DNA of 64,000 nucleotides, taken from assembly GCA_964416905.1 (NCBI GenBank), contig CAYQFL010000001.1:1-64000 (forward strand), in the 5' to 3' direction. This DNA comes from JASKKU01 sp964416905 (GTDB taxonomy: Archaea; Nanobdellota; Nanobdellia; Woesearchaeales; JASKKU01). A model generated the notes under the pieces. It saw only the letters and a list, made by a program, of their open reading frames with translations. It had not been told where the DNA came from and did not search any database. The position numbers were made by a program, and so were the translations under genes. Position 1 is the stretch's first letter. Each line of letters begins with the position of its first letter. This document shows positions 1 through 8,290 of the stretch, piece after piece.

Positions 1-1688
1 ACGTAGGCATAGGAACAACATCACCATCATCAAAACTTCATGTTGTAGGTGGAGCCACTATAACCAATGGCTTAACTGTTTCTGGAGGCACTGTTTCTTT
101 ACCTAATGGACAGATCAATAATGCAGAAATATCTGAATTAGATTGGACGAAATTACAAAACTATCCAACTGGATGCGGAGCTGGAAAAGCTATTCAAGCC
201 GTTGGCGACACTTTAACTTGTATAGATGTCAATCCAACTAATGGAATAACTGGTTCTGGTACAGCTAACAGAATCGCTAAATTCACAGGTGCAAACACAA
301 TTGGAAACTCAGGCATAAGCGATTCATCTGATGCTGTGGCTATAACGATTGATTCGAGCGAAAGGGTAGGTATAGGAACAACATCAGCATCAAGTAAGCT
401 TGAAGTTAATGGCAATGTTGAACTTACAAATCTTTATGATAATGATGCTTCTAATTTCTTTGATGGAACAGGTTCAGCGAGTAAAACTTTAACAAGTATC
501 AGTTCAAATGGAGCGCTTACTTTTACAGATATCGCAATTAGCGCATCACAGGTTACCAGTGGTGAATTTAACGAAGCACGTGTAAGAAAAATGGAATCCA
601 AGGATACACGAGATACAAATCCTGATCCTCAAGAGTATACTTCATCAGTTCAAGCTGATTTTAAGCGAAACACTGCAGATGGATTATCAGACGGGGGAAC
701 ATATCATGGAGTTATCTCTTTTAGACCATACGGAACTGGTACTGATTTCTCAGGAGGACCTATGCATCAATTAGGGTTCTCAAGTAATGGAAATCTCTGG
801 ATGAGGACTTCAACAGGAACAACAAGTTGGGGCTCATGGTATCAAATTGCTAAAGACGAGATGACTAATGACTTTTCATTTATGGGCAATGTCGGCATAG
901 GCACAACATCACCATCAGGCAAACTAGATATAAGGGGAGATGAAGTTAGAATATGGTCCGGAACAGGGTCTGTTAACTATGCTACAGGAGCAGGAGACCT
1001 TTATGTCCAAGATACTGCAGAAGTGGATGGAAATCTAAGAGTTGGAGGAGTTATCTACGGAGATGGCTCAGGCATAACAAACGTTGGCTCTGCTTCTGTC
1101 GAAGATATTTGGGTTAACGAATCTGGAGATACTATGTCTGGAAACTTGAATATGAACAGCAATGATATTACTAACGTTGATGTTTTACACGCAAAATCTC
1201 TAGGTGTAGCAGACACATACACAAATGCTGTTAACAACATTCCTGCAGGAAATTCTTTGTACGTGCAAGACGATATCAAAGTAGGTGGCAACATCAAAGG
1301 TTACGGCGCAGATGTTGCTGAAAATTTCCACATCAAAGGAGATATAGAACCTGGAGATGTAGTCATAATAACCCATTATAATGGAGTAGAAAAATCAACT
1401 AAACCTTATGATACAAGAGTAGCTGGAATAATATCAACCAACCCTGCTTACGTTATGGCTATTGGTCGAGAGGGGTTGCCTATTGCGTTAGCGGGTTCTA
1501 CGCCTGTTAAAGTAACCAATGAATCCGGACCTATACATTACGGAGATTTATTAACCACATCATCCTTGCCAGGTCATGCCATGAAATGTACAGATATAAA
1601 CTTGTGCAGAGGTTCCATCATAGGAAAAGCATTAGAAGAATTCAATGATTCTCAAGGAGTTATCTCTGCTCTAGTAATGTTAAGCTAA
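1..1688 (+). CDS. Surface/fibre-like protein with VGIGTT repeats and knob domain, 5' end outside window
   Basis: The frame is open from base 3, so the gene starts upstream and only its C-terminal ~562 residues are seen; the first ATG at 336 is internal. The motif VGIGTTSPSxKL occurs near bases 3, 366 and 891, a repeat known from phage-tail-like and trimeric surface fibres. Around bases 690-860 the text GGTYHGVISFRPYG...LWMRTSTGTTSWGSWYQIA resembles a pyocin-knob-type binding domain. The last ~130 residues (DVAENF...EPGDVV...GDLLTTSSLPGHAM...GKALEEF) match a C-terminal module recurrent in large microbial surface proteins. Probably extracellular and adhesive, which is inferred. No membrane anchor is visible in the part present. 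Confidence 0.75.
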   Translation, partial: VGIGTTSPSSKLHVVGGATITNGLTVSGGTVSLPNGQINNAEISELDWTKLQNYPTGCGAGKAIQAVGDTLTCIDVNPTNGITGSGTANRIAKFTGANTIGNSGISDSSDAVAITIDSSERVGIGTTSASSKLEVNGNVELTNLYDNDASNFFDGTGSASKTLTSISSNGALTFTDIAISASQVTSGEFNEARVRKMESKDTRDTNPDPQEYTSSVQADFKRNTADGLSDGGTYHGVISFRPYGTGTDFSGGPMHQLGFSSNGNLWMRTSTGTTSWGSWYQIAKDEMTNDFSFMGNVGIGTTSPSGKLDIRGDEVRIWSGTGSVNYATGAGDLYVQDTAEVDGNLRVGGVIYGDGSGITNVGSASVEDIWVNESGDTMSGNLNMNSNDITNVDVLHAKSLGVADTYTNAVNNIPAGNSLYVQDDIKVGGNIKGYGADVAENFHIKGDIEPGDVVIITHYNGVEKSTKPYDTRVAGIISTNPAYVMAIGREGLPIALAGSTPVKVTNESGPIHYGDLLTTSSLPGHAMKCTDINLCRGSIIGKALEEFNDSQGVISALVMLS

Positions 1689-1696
1689 AAGAAAAT

Positions 1697-1704
1697 TTTA
1701 AATA
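1697..1704 (+). promoter_or_regulatory. TATA box for the 1733 lipoprotein gene
   Basis: The sequence TTTTAAATA lies about 30 nt before the ATG at 1733, which fits a leaderless archaeal transcript. It sits directly after the stop of the upstream surface gene, so the two genes need not share a transcript. Confidence 0.45.
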
Positions 1705-1732
1705 GCAGTAATCATTCACCAATGACAACAAC

Positions 1733-2860
1733 ATGAGGAAAGACTCTTTTTTTTGGATAAGTTTAGCAATTGTTTTATTATTAGTTTCATCTTGCGTCCC
1801 ACAGAATCCAAGCATTGATCAAAAACTAATTGACGAGCTTCTAAAACAGATTGAAGAGCTTAACCTTACAAACAACACAGAAGAATCTGTTTTTAAAGAG
1901 GTAACCGCTCAAGAAGGCGATAAAATAACTCTTTTACCACTTCTTAAACCTGCAGATAGCAAGGTAAAGTATCATTTTTCTCCACCTTTTGATGAAAATG
2001 GAACCTGGCAAACAAAAAAAGGCGATGCAGGAGTTTATCTAGTTAAAGTAACTATTAGCAACGGAGAAAATCAAGTATCTAAGAACATTCTTGTAAAAGT
2101 GCTTAGAAAGAATCACGCTCCTGAATTAATCGTTAATGATACTATATACGTTAAAGAAAACACAACCTTAAAGTTAAACTTTACAGCATATGATTTAGAC
2201 AATGATTCTCTAAATATTACCATCTCAGGCTGGATGAATTCAACAAGTAAATTTATAGGTTTTGACTCTCAAGGCGAACATTTTGTGAAGATTACAGTCA
2301 GTGATGGGATAACTTCAATAAGCAAAGACATAACAATTTTAGTCTTAAACGTAAACAGGAAACCTGTAATAAACATAAGCTCAAAAAACGTTAAAGTAAA
2401 TGAACAAGTTAAATTCACAGATTCAGATATCTTTGATTTAGATAATGAGAAGATAAAGATTAGTCCTGAAACCTTGATTTTTAATTCGGAAGGCAATTTT
2501 TCAAAGCTAATTACTGTTTGCGATAAGGAAACTTGTGTAAACAAAACAATAACTTTTATCGTATACGGTAAAAACCTGCCGCCCGAGATTGATGTTGCTA
2601 ACGAATTAACAGCTTACGAAGGCGAAACATTCTGTTTACCAGTATCTTACAAAGACCCAGAGAATGATTCTGTTACTATTGTGTATTCTGGCTGGATGAA
2701 CACAAAATGCAAAAAAATAGGATATAATGAGTCGGGAACTCATATAGTTAACATATTAGCCTCAGATGGCATTAACCAAGTCAAGAAAGAGGTTCATGTT
2801 TTTGTCAAGGATGTAAACAAAGCTCCTATTATTAAAGATATAATCATTATAAAAGAGTAA
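1733..2860 (+). CDS. Lipoprotein with tandem cadherin/PKD-like domains
   Basis: A hydrophobic N-terminal signal ends in the lipobox-like LLLVSSC, so Cys21 is probably lipidated and the protein anchored outside the cell. A Thr/Asn-rich linker is followed by three or four beta-sandwich repeats with signatures such as AYDLDNDSLNITISGWMN and SYKDPENDSVTIVYSGWMN, the D-x-D-x-D calcium-site style of cadherin-like and Ig-like domains. It ends only 10 nt before the ATG of the next gene, a paralogous product, so the two are likely co-expressed. Role inferred: cell-surface adhesion or envelope structure. There is no catalytic motif. Confidence 0.8.
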   Translation: MRKDSFFWISLAIVLLLVSSCVPQNPSIDQKLIDELLKQIEELNLTNNTEESVFKEVTAQEGDKITLLPLLKPADSKVKYHFSPPFDENGTWQTKKGDAGVYLVKVTISNGENQVSKNILVKVLRKNHAPELIVNDTIYVKENTTLKLNFTAYDLDNDSLNITISGWMNSTSKFIGFDSQGEHFVKITVSDGITSISKDITILVLNVNRKPVINISSKNVKVNEQVKFTDSDIFDLDNEKIKISPETLIFNSEGNFSKLITVCDKETCVNKTITFIVYGKNLPPEIDVANELTAYEGETFCLPVSYKDPENDSVTIVYSGWMNTKCKKIGYNESGTHIVNILASDGINQVKKEVHVFVKDVNKAPIIKDIIIIKE

Positions 2861-2870
2861 GGTGCAAAAA

Positions 2871-4313
2871 ATGAGACAGTCTAAGTACTTAGGTTTGGAT
2901 TTGCTATTCATTGCGTTATTTTTCTTTTTAAGTTTAAGTTTAGCTAGCGCAGCTGACTACGTTTTCGAGATAAATGAAGGCGAGAAAGTGAAGCTTCTAC
3001 CACAAGTTTTGGATTTTGACAACGACTCTGTTGAAATAATCTATTCTTACCCATTAAACTCTTCCGGCGAATGGCAAACAACCTTCGCAGATGCAGGAGT
3101 TTACGTAACTAAAGTAATAGCAACTGATGGCATTAACAAAGACATAAGATTCGTAAAAATAATCGTGAAAAATGTTGACAGGCCACCAGAGATAACGGTA
3201 AAAGACCACTATTATATTGAAGAAAACAAGACTTTATGCTTTGGGATCAGCACCTTTGACCCTGATAACGACAATGTTTCAATCGAAGTTGTGAATGCCC
3301 CTGAAAACTCTGTATTTGAGAACGGCTACTTTAATTTTACCCCAAACTTTGATTTCGTACAAAAAAGTTGGATATACAAAGCTTTGCAAGCAATGCATCT
3401 AAAAGTTAGGCCTAAGAAGAACGTCTATGTGACTTTTGTTGCAAGAAGCAACAACCTAACCACAAACAAAACAGTTAAAATTACTGTAATTGACACAAAT
3501 CGTCCTCCTAGAATTAATGAAATTAAGCCAATTATTGCCAAAGAACTAGATGAAATAACAATTAACTTGACAGCGACAGACCCTGATGGTGATTGGTTGT
3601 TTTATAAAGTAAAGGGTTGGATAAATTCTAAGAAATATAAAACTAAACTAGGAGATGTTGGTAAACATCAAATTACTGTGTTTGTAACAGATGGAGTTTA
3701 TGAAAGAAAATATGTTCAAGACATCATCATAAAACGAAAAAACATTGCTCCTGAAATAACAAACCTCAAAAAAGTTAATACTATTGTCTTAAAAGAAGGC
3801 GAAGAAAAAACCATTGAACTAAAAGTTTCTGACAAGAACAATGATAAAACCTGGATCGTAAGCAAAGATTTGCCTGATTTCGCGAAGATTGAAGACCATA
3901 AGATAATATTTACTCCAGGTTATGATTTAGCAAATAAAACATCCAAATTTAGTCATCATAGCACTATAAACGTTACTGACGGAAACCTTCATACAAGTTA
4001 TGGCTTAGATATTATTGTAAAAGACACAAACCGAAAACCAGAGATTATCAATTATTCCCCAGAGATTTTCACTAAACAAGAAGTGTTCAAACCAATTGTT
4101 TTTAAGATAAACGTTTCAGACAAGGATAATGACGAACTAAGCTATTCCTGGACTTTACCTGGGTTCGTAAAAGTAAAAACATCAACAGGTAAACTAGCGT
4201 TCAAACCAACAAGCATCGGTAAAAAGAAGATTTCAGTAAAAGTGTGTGATGAAGCTAATGCTTGTGTAAAGAAAGAATGGACAGTTAATGTTTACAAAGT
4301 AATTAGAAGGTAA
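2871..4313 (+). CDS. Secreted cadherin/PKD-like repeat protein
   Basis: The ATG at 2871 is preferred over the GTG at 2862 because that GTG forms part of a GGTG ribosome site six bases before the ATG. A signal peptide (hydrophobic segment ending LSLASAA) leads into about five beta-sandwich repeats bearing DFDNDSVEI, TFDPDNDNVSI, ATDPDGDW and VSDKDNDELSY, typical calcium-binding cadherin-like loops. No C-terminal anchor is seen. It shares the GEWQTxFADAGVYVxKV signature with the preceding lipoprotein (there GTWQTKKGDAGVYLVKV), so the pair look like tandem paralogues working in the same surface layer. Confidence 0.8.
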   Translation: MRQSKYLGLDLLFIALFFFLSLSLASAADYVFEINEGEKVKLLPQVLDFDNDSVEIIYSYPLNSSGEWQTTFADAGVYVTKVIATDGINKDIRFVKIIVKNVDRPPEITVKDHYYIEENKTLCFGISTFDPDNDNVSIEVVNAPENSVFENGYFNFTPNFDFVQKSWIYKALQAMHLKVRPKKNVYVTFVARSNNLTTNKTVKITVIDTNRPPRINEIKPIIAKELDEITINLTATDPDGDWLFYKVKGWINSKKYKTKLGDVGKHQITVFVTDGVYERKYVQDIIIKRKNIAPEITNLKKVNTIVLKEGEEKTIELKVSDKNNDKTWIVSKDLPDFAKIEDHKIIFTPGYDLANKTSKFSHHSTINVTDGNLHTSYGLDIIVKDTNRKPEIINYSPEIFTKQEVFKPIVFKINVSDKDNDELSYSWTLPGFVKVKTSTGKLAFKPTSIGKKKISVKVCDEANACVKKEWTVNVYKVIRR

Positions 4314-4330
4314 AATTAGTTTATTTCTTT

Positions 4331-4747
4331 TTATTCTAAATATATTTTGCAAACACCTTTAACATCTGGATTTTTTAAAATCTGTATCATTTTCCTATTT
4401 AATTCTCTTGCAGACTTGTTGCATCTTATAGCAATAGTCCTGGGAGAATCAAAGTTGGATTTTCTAAACACAATTTCCTTGGAATTAACATCAAAGTTAG
4501 GGTTTAATATTCCAAAAAACTCATCTTGATATAACTTGCCTGAGAAATTAACAGAGATAATCCCTCTAATCTTAATTTGCGCTCTGTTTTCCTTTAACCG
4601 TTGAGCAAGATTACCAAACTCAAAAACAGAATTAACTCCAATGATGCAATCGCCCTTCTTAGTTAGATAAGAATCTTTTGTGAACTCAAAAGTGTTGAAA
4701 TGCGTACCTAAGATATTCTCATGACCTTCAAATCTAATTGTAATCAT
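4331..4747 (-). CDS. DUF371 family archaeal protein
   Basis: At 138 aa it is close to the usual family size. It begins with the family pattern GHENILGTHFNTFEFTKD followed by KKGDCIIGV, and later has VFRKSNFDSPRTIAIRCNKSA, all consistent with the archaeal DUF371 family as I remember it. The family is widespread in Archaea but its function is unknown; it appears soluble. The gene lies convergent to the surface genes and upstream of (same strand as) nothing obviously linked; the L10e pair lies 33 nt behind its start. Confidence is good for the family, none for the function. Confidence 0.75.
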   Translation of the reverse strand: MITIRFEGHENILGTHFNTFEFTKDSYLTKKGDCIIGVNSVFEFGNLAQRLKENRAQIKIRGIISVNFSGKLYQDEFFGILNPNFDVNSKEIVFRKSNFDSPRTIAIRCNKSARELNRKMIQILKNPDVKGVCKIYLE

Positions 4748-4780
4748 TAGAAGTAAAAGAAAAAGTTTAAACTTATTAAT

Positions 4781-5038
4781 TTAACTTAACAGCTCATCAA
4801 TCGGCTTTTTTTCAGTTTTTTTATTATCTTGTTTTTCCTCAGGTTTTTGTTCATTAGCTTCACTAATATCAACGCCCAAGTCTGCTAAAGCCTTTATATG
4901 CATCTGCATGAGCTGTTCAACAACTGAAACAATTCTCAACATTTCAGCTCTTTCTTTAGCCAAAACAGAGATTGCGCCTTTATGAAACCCTATCCTTTCT
5001 TCTTTAGAAACTTCTTGTTCGGGATTTTCTGCGCTCAT
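4781..5038 (-). CDS. Small conserved-looking protein cotranscribed with L10e
   Basis: This is an 85-aa protein with a helical N-terminal two-thirds (HKGAISVLAKERAEMLRIVSVVEQLMQMHIKALADLGVDI) and a charged Lys/Glu/Gln tail. Its ATG overlaps the stop codon of the L10e gene by four bases, strong evidence for translational coupling in one operon. I do not recognise the family. A role in ribosome biogenesis or translation is suggested only by the coupling. The lack of Cys, a signal peptide or a membrane segment points to a cytoplasmic location. Confidence 0.65.
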   Translation of the reverse strand: MSAENPEQEVSKEERIGFHKGAISVLAKERAEMLRIVSVVEQLMQMHIKALADLGVDISEANEQKPEEKQDNKKTEKKPIDELLS

Positions 5039-5562
5039 TGTGGAACCTCTTTAACGATTATGCTCCACCTACCTGGAAGCTTAGCTCTGTTTGTCTTCAA
5101 AGCCTGTCTAACAACATCCACAAATTGTTTTTTTGTTCTAATCGTAAACAGAGGATCTCCCTCAAACACTTGAGCAGCAACACCGATAGGTTTACCAAAA
5201 GAATGTTTCATACCTGTACTCAACCTATCTGCACCTGCTCCTGTTGCCAAAGGATTTTCTCTTAAGATATGATGAGGGAACTTCCTAATTCTTAGATGAT
5301 AGTTTGAATTTCCGATTTTCTTATCGAAAGCTCTCACAAGAGCTCTTCTAACAGCCTCAATCGGTTGTTGCCTCACCTGCAAACTGTCCTTTGAGATTAA
5401 GTCTATTTGAACGTCATACTTGCCATTAACATTGCCCATGTCAAACTTTGTGATAATTACATGAGGCCTTGCCTTAACAAAAGACAAATGACGATACTTC
5501 GAAACCCTTGTATAAGGTCTTTCTAACCGTCTATAACAAACTCCTTTTCTTAATCGTGCCAT
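5035..5562 (-). CDS. rpl10e: Large-subunit ribosomal protein uL16 (L10e)
   Basis: The 175-aa product carries the archaeal/eukaryotic L10e hallmarks: N-terminal MARLRKGVCYRRLERPYTR, central HHILRENPLATGAGADRLSTGM, and GKPIGVAAQVFEGDPLFTIRTK. It binds 23S rRNA near the central protuberance and the tRNA acceptor site. Full length. The start has a GGAG ribosome site upstream, and the operon continues into the 85-aa partner gene with an ATGA overlap. A TATA-like AT-rich tract lies in the 180-nt spacer shared with the divergent ADP-ribosyltransferase-like gene. Confidence 0.96.
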   Translation of the reverse strand: MARLRKGVCYRRLERPYTRVSKYRHLSFVKARPHVIITKFDMGNVNGKYDVQIDLISKDSLQVRQQPIEAVRRALVRAFDKKIGNSNYHLRIRKFPHHILRENPLATGAGADRLSTGMKHSFGKPIGVAAQVFEGDPLFTIRTKKQFVDVVRQALKTNRAKLPGRWSIIVKEVPQ

Positions 5563-5712
5563 ATTTCTCCCCTAATCCTTATGGGATTTAAAGCGGTTTT
5601 AAAAACTTTTTGATATTTTTACTTGCTAAAATATTTTCTAAACGTGTAAATTTAGAACATAAAGAGGAAACAAAATAAAGAATAACATTAAAAACAAAAG
5701 TGCAAAAACAAC

Positions 5713-5725
5713 AAAATATATATAG
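5713..5725 (+). promoter_or_regulatory. TATA box for the 5747 gene
   Basis: The run AAAATATATATAG is centred about 28 nt before the ATG at 5747, consistent with a near-leaderless archaeal promoter. Confidence 0.45.
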
Positions 5726-5746
5726 TTCTATTTATTTTTCTTTGTT

Positions 5747-6340
5747 ATGAAGACTGTAAAACCAATATTTTTTCATGGCACCAAAAAGGAGAATATTGAA
5801 AAAATCTTGGATGATTCGTTTGTGAGAACAAGCTATGGATGTTATGGGAAAGGCGTTTACTGCGCTTCCACAATAAAAACAGCTTTAGAAAAGAGCTATG
5901 GAAATGCAGTGTTAGGCATACAAGTTTATGGGTTAGAAAAATATATGGCTATGCCAGTAAACAAGCTCTTAAAATGGGCAATCTTTACTGAAGATATACC
6001 TAGCAAGTTTATTAAATCAGTTGTTATCTTTGATAAAAACCAGCAACAAATAAACCTTGAGGAAGACAAAAAGGGTCTTCTATGGATATATGCTCCAGAA
6101 CCAGACGAAATAGCCTTTCCATATTTATGCAACGAGATTAGTAACATAACTTTCAAGTATTTCAACAGCCAATATCTACCAAAGCCAAGATTAGATAAAA
6201 TCAAAGTCACAAGACCGTACAGCATAGAAATTGATGATTCTACACCTTCTTTAGAACAGGTTTTAAACAACAAAAAAGATTACTTTAGCGATTATTTCCA
6301 AACCAAAAGCTGGAACTATTCCTATCAAGAATCATCCTAG
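5747..6340 (+). CDS. Candidate PARP-like ADP-ribosyltransferase
   Basis: The first ~95 of 197 residues resemble the mono-ADP-ribosyltransferase/PARP fold: FFHGTKKENIEKIL supplies the NAD-binding His (H10), YGKGVYCASTIKTALEKSYG gives the Tyr (Y38) in the GKGxYxA context of PARPs, and FTEDIPSKFIKSVVIF gives a possible third Glu (E82) next to the IPxxFIxxV strand common in this superfamily. That H-Y-E layout would catalyse ADP-ribose transfer from NAD. The C-terminal ~100 residues are unrecognised. It lies 55 nt before an XPD-like helicase but each gene has its own TATA box. The assignment rests on motifs alone. Confidence 0.5.
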   Translation: MKTVKPIFFHGTKKENIEKILDDSFVRTSYGCYGKGVYCASTIKTALEKSYGNAVLGIQVYGLEKYMAMPVNKLLKWAIFTEDIPSKFIKSVVIFDKNQQQINLEEDKKGLLWIYAPEPDEIAFPYLCNEISNITFKYFNSQYLPKPRLDKIKVTRPYSIEIDDSTPSLEQVLNNKKDYFSDYFQTKSWNYSYQESS

Positions 6341-6366
6341 CTAACAAAACAGAGAATATAAAATAA

Positions 6367-6374
6367 TTTAAATA
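6367..6374 (+). promoter_or_regulatory. TATA box for the helicase gene
   Basis: TTTAAATA lies about 26 nt before the helicase ATG at 6396, so the mRNA is probably leaderless. Confidence 0.45.
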
Positions 6375-6395
6375 ACGCTGAAAACCTAAAAGTTT

Positions 6396-8258
6396 ATGTT
6401 TGATATTTTTCCTTTTGAAAAGATTAGAGAACCTCAAAAAGATTTCATGAATTCTGTATACAATAGCATTAAAAACAAGAAACACATTCTAATAAACGCG
6501 CCTACAGGCATAGGAAAAACCGTTGCAGCTTTAGTTCCCGCGATAAAATATCTAATAGAGAACAAAGATAAAGACGAAAACGTCAAGATATTCTTCCTAA
6601 CATCAAGACATACGCAACATCAAATAGTGTTCGAAACTGTTAGAGAAATCAATGATAAAAATAACTTTAACATTAAAGCAGTTGACATCTTTGGTAAGAA
6701 ATGGATGTGTTTGCAAGATTACGTTTCTAATTTATCGTCAGGAGAATTTAACGATTTTTGCAGGAGCTTAAGAGAATCCGGCAAATGCGAGTTCTATTCC
6801 AAAGTCAAAAAGAACGGTCAGTTAAGCACTGAAGCAAAACTTGTATTAGAACAATTATCACATTCAGAAAGCAATTTTAACAACATAAAAAGCTACTCAA
6901 AACAATACAGGTTATGCCCTTATGAAATCGCTCTAAGTTTCGCTAAAAAAAGTAGTATCATTGTTTGCGATTACCAATACATATTCAACCCAGGCATAAG
7001 AATGGGTTTTCTAAACAAGATAAACGCGCAGTTAGACAAAAGCATAATCATTGTAGATGAAGCGCATAATCTGCCTAGTAGACTAAGAGACATAATGAGC
7101 AGAAGGTTAACCACAAACATGATAAAAAGAGCAATCATTCAGGCAAAAAAAAAGAAAGAAAAACAGATAATCCCATACTTAGTTTCAATCCAGGACGCGT
7201 TAAACGCTCTATCTTTCAAGATAAGAGAAGAAAAGCTTGTGAAAAAAGATGATTTCATAACCCTTATCGCAAAAAATGAAGAGGATTATCTCAAGATAAT
7301 CGACGAACTCGAATCTGCAAGCGATAGAATCAGAGAAACCGAGAAAATATCCTATCTATCATCGATTGCAGAATTCTTAGATTTCTGGCTAAATAGTGAT
7401 GAAGGTTTCATAAGATACATCAAAGCAACAGAGAATAATACCATCTTGTTCTTTAACTGCTTAGATCCATCGTTTGTTACTCAAGACTTAATTAACGAAG
7501 TCCTTAACTTTACTCTCATGTCCGGAACCTTAAATCCTATAGAGATGTATCAGGATTTACTTGGTTTTGATGAGCTTAATTCAGTAACAAAAACCTATTC
7601 TAATCCATTCCCAAAGAAAAACAAGTTAAACCTTATCATACCTCGAACAACAAGCTTGTTTAAAGAGCGTAATGAAAATCAGTTTAAAAATATTGCCAGT
7701 ATCTGTTCTGAAATCATAGAAACTATCAACGGCAATGTAGCCATATTCTTTCCAAGCTATCAATTCATGAAAGACGTTTCAAGGCACTTAAAAACAGAAA
7801 AACCGATTATCAGAGAACAACCTAACTTAACCAAAGAACAAAAGTCTAAGATAATCAATGATTTCAAGAAGCTATCAAAACAAGGTTCTGTACTGTTAGC
7901 TGTAGCTGGAGCATCTTTTAGTGAAGGCATTGATCTGCCTGGAGAGTTCCTAAAAGCAGTCATTGTTGTAGGATTGCCTTTAGAAAAACCCAGCTTAGAG
8001 ACAAAAGCGTTAATTGAATACTATGAAAACAGGTTTAAGAAAGGCTGGCTTTATGGCTATGTTTATCCGGCAATGATTAAAGTTATACAAGCTGCAGGCC
8101 GATGCATACGAACCGAGAAGGATCAAGGCGTAATCATCTTTTTAGATGAAAGATACTCCTGGCCGACCTACAAGAAATGTTTTCCAGAGGATTGGCACAT
8201 AGAAATAACACCAAACAACTACATTACTCAAATAAAGGAATTCTTCTTGCAGAAATAA
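6396..8258 (+). CDS. xpd: XPD/Rad3-like superfamily 2 DNA helicase with Fe-S cluster
   Basis: At 620 aa this is normal for archaeal XPD. Residues 11-16 (REPQKD) act as Q-motif region; Walker A is NAPTGIGKT around 34-42; DEAH is at 221-224. Four cysteines at 105, 122, 131 and 174 match the Fe-S cluster ligands of XPD-family 5'-3' helicases. Motif IV-VI elements include FFPSYQFMKDV, GASFSEGIDLPGE and the terminal QAAGRCIRTEKDQG arginine-finger motif. Role: ATP-driven DNA unwinding in repair. DinG-type relatives share much of this, but four-Cys spacing and archaeal context favour XPD. Its neighbour is the ADP-ribosyltransferase candidate. Confidence 0.88.
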   Translation: MFDIFPFEKIREPQKDFMNSVYNSIKNKKHILINAPTGIGKTVAALVPAIKYLIENKDKDENVKIFFLTSRHTQHQIVFETVREINDKNNFNIKAVDIFGKKWMCLQDYVSNLSSGEFNDFCRSLRESGKCEFYSKVKKNGQLSTEAKLVLEQLSHSESNFNNIKSYSKQYRLCPYEIALSFAKKSSIIVCDYQYIFNPGIRMGFLNKINAQLDKSIIIVDEAHNLPSRLRDIMSRRLTTNMIKRAIIQAKKKKEKQIIPYLVSIQDALNALSFKIREEKLVKKDDFITLIAKNEEDYLKIIDELESASDRIRETEKISYLSSIAEFLDFWLNSDEGFIRYIKATENNTILFFNCLDPSFVTQDLINEVLNFTLMSGTLNPIEMYQDLLGFDELNSVTKTYSNPFPKKNKLNLIIPRTTSLFKERNENQFKNIASICSEIIETINGNVAIFFPSYQFMKDVSRHLKTEKPIIREQPNLTKEQKSKIINDFKKLSKQGSVLLAVAGASFSEGIDLPGEFLKAVIVVGLPLEKPSLETKALIEYYENRFKKGWLYGYVYPAMIKVIQAAGRCIRTEKDQGVIIFLDERYSWPTYKKCFPEDWHIEITPNNYITQIKEFFLQK

Positions 8259-8290
8259 ACATCCAAAACAAAAATAAAAACAATCAAAAA

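Noticed and set aside
3..926. VGIGTT nucleotide repeats as CRISPR or IS remnants
   Set aside because: Spacing is irregular, copies are in the reading frame and diverge at silent sites, so they are protein repeats.
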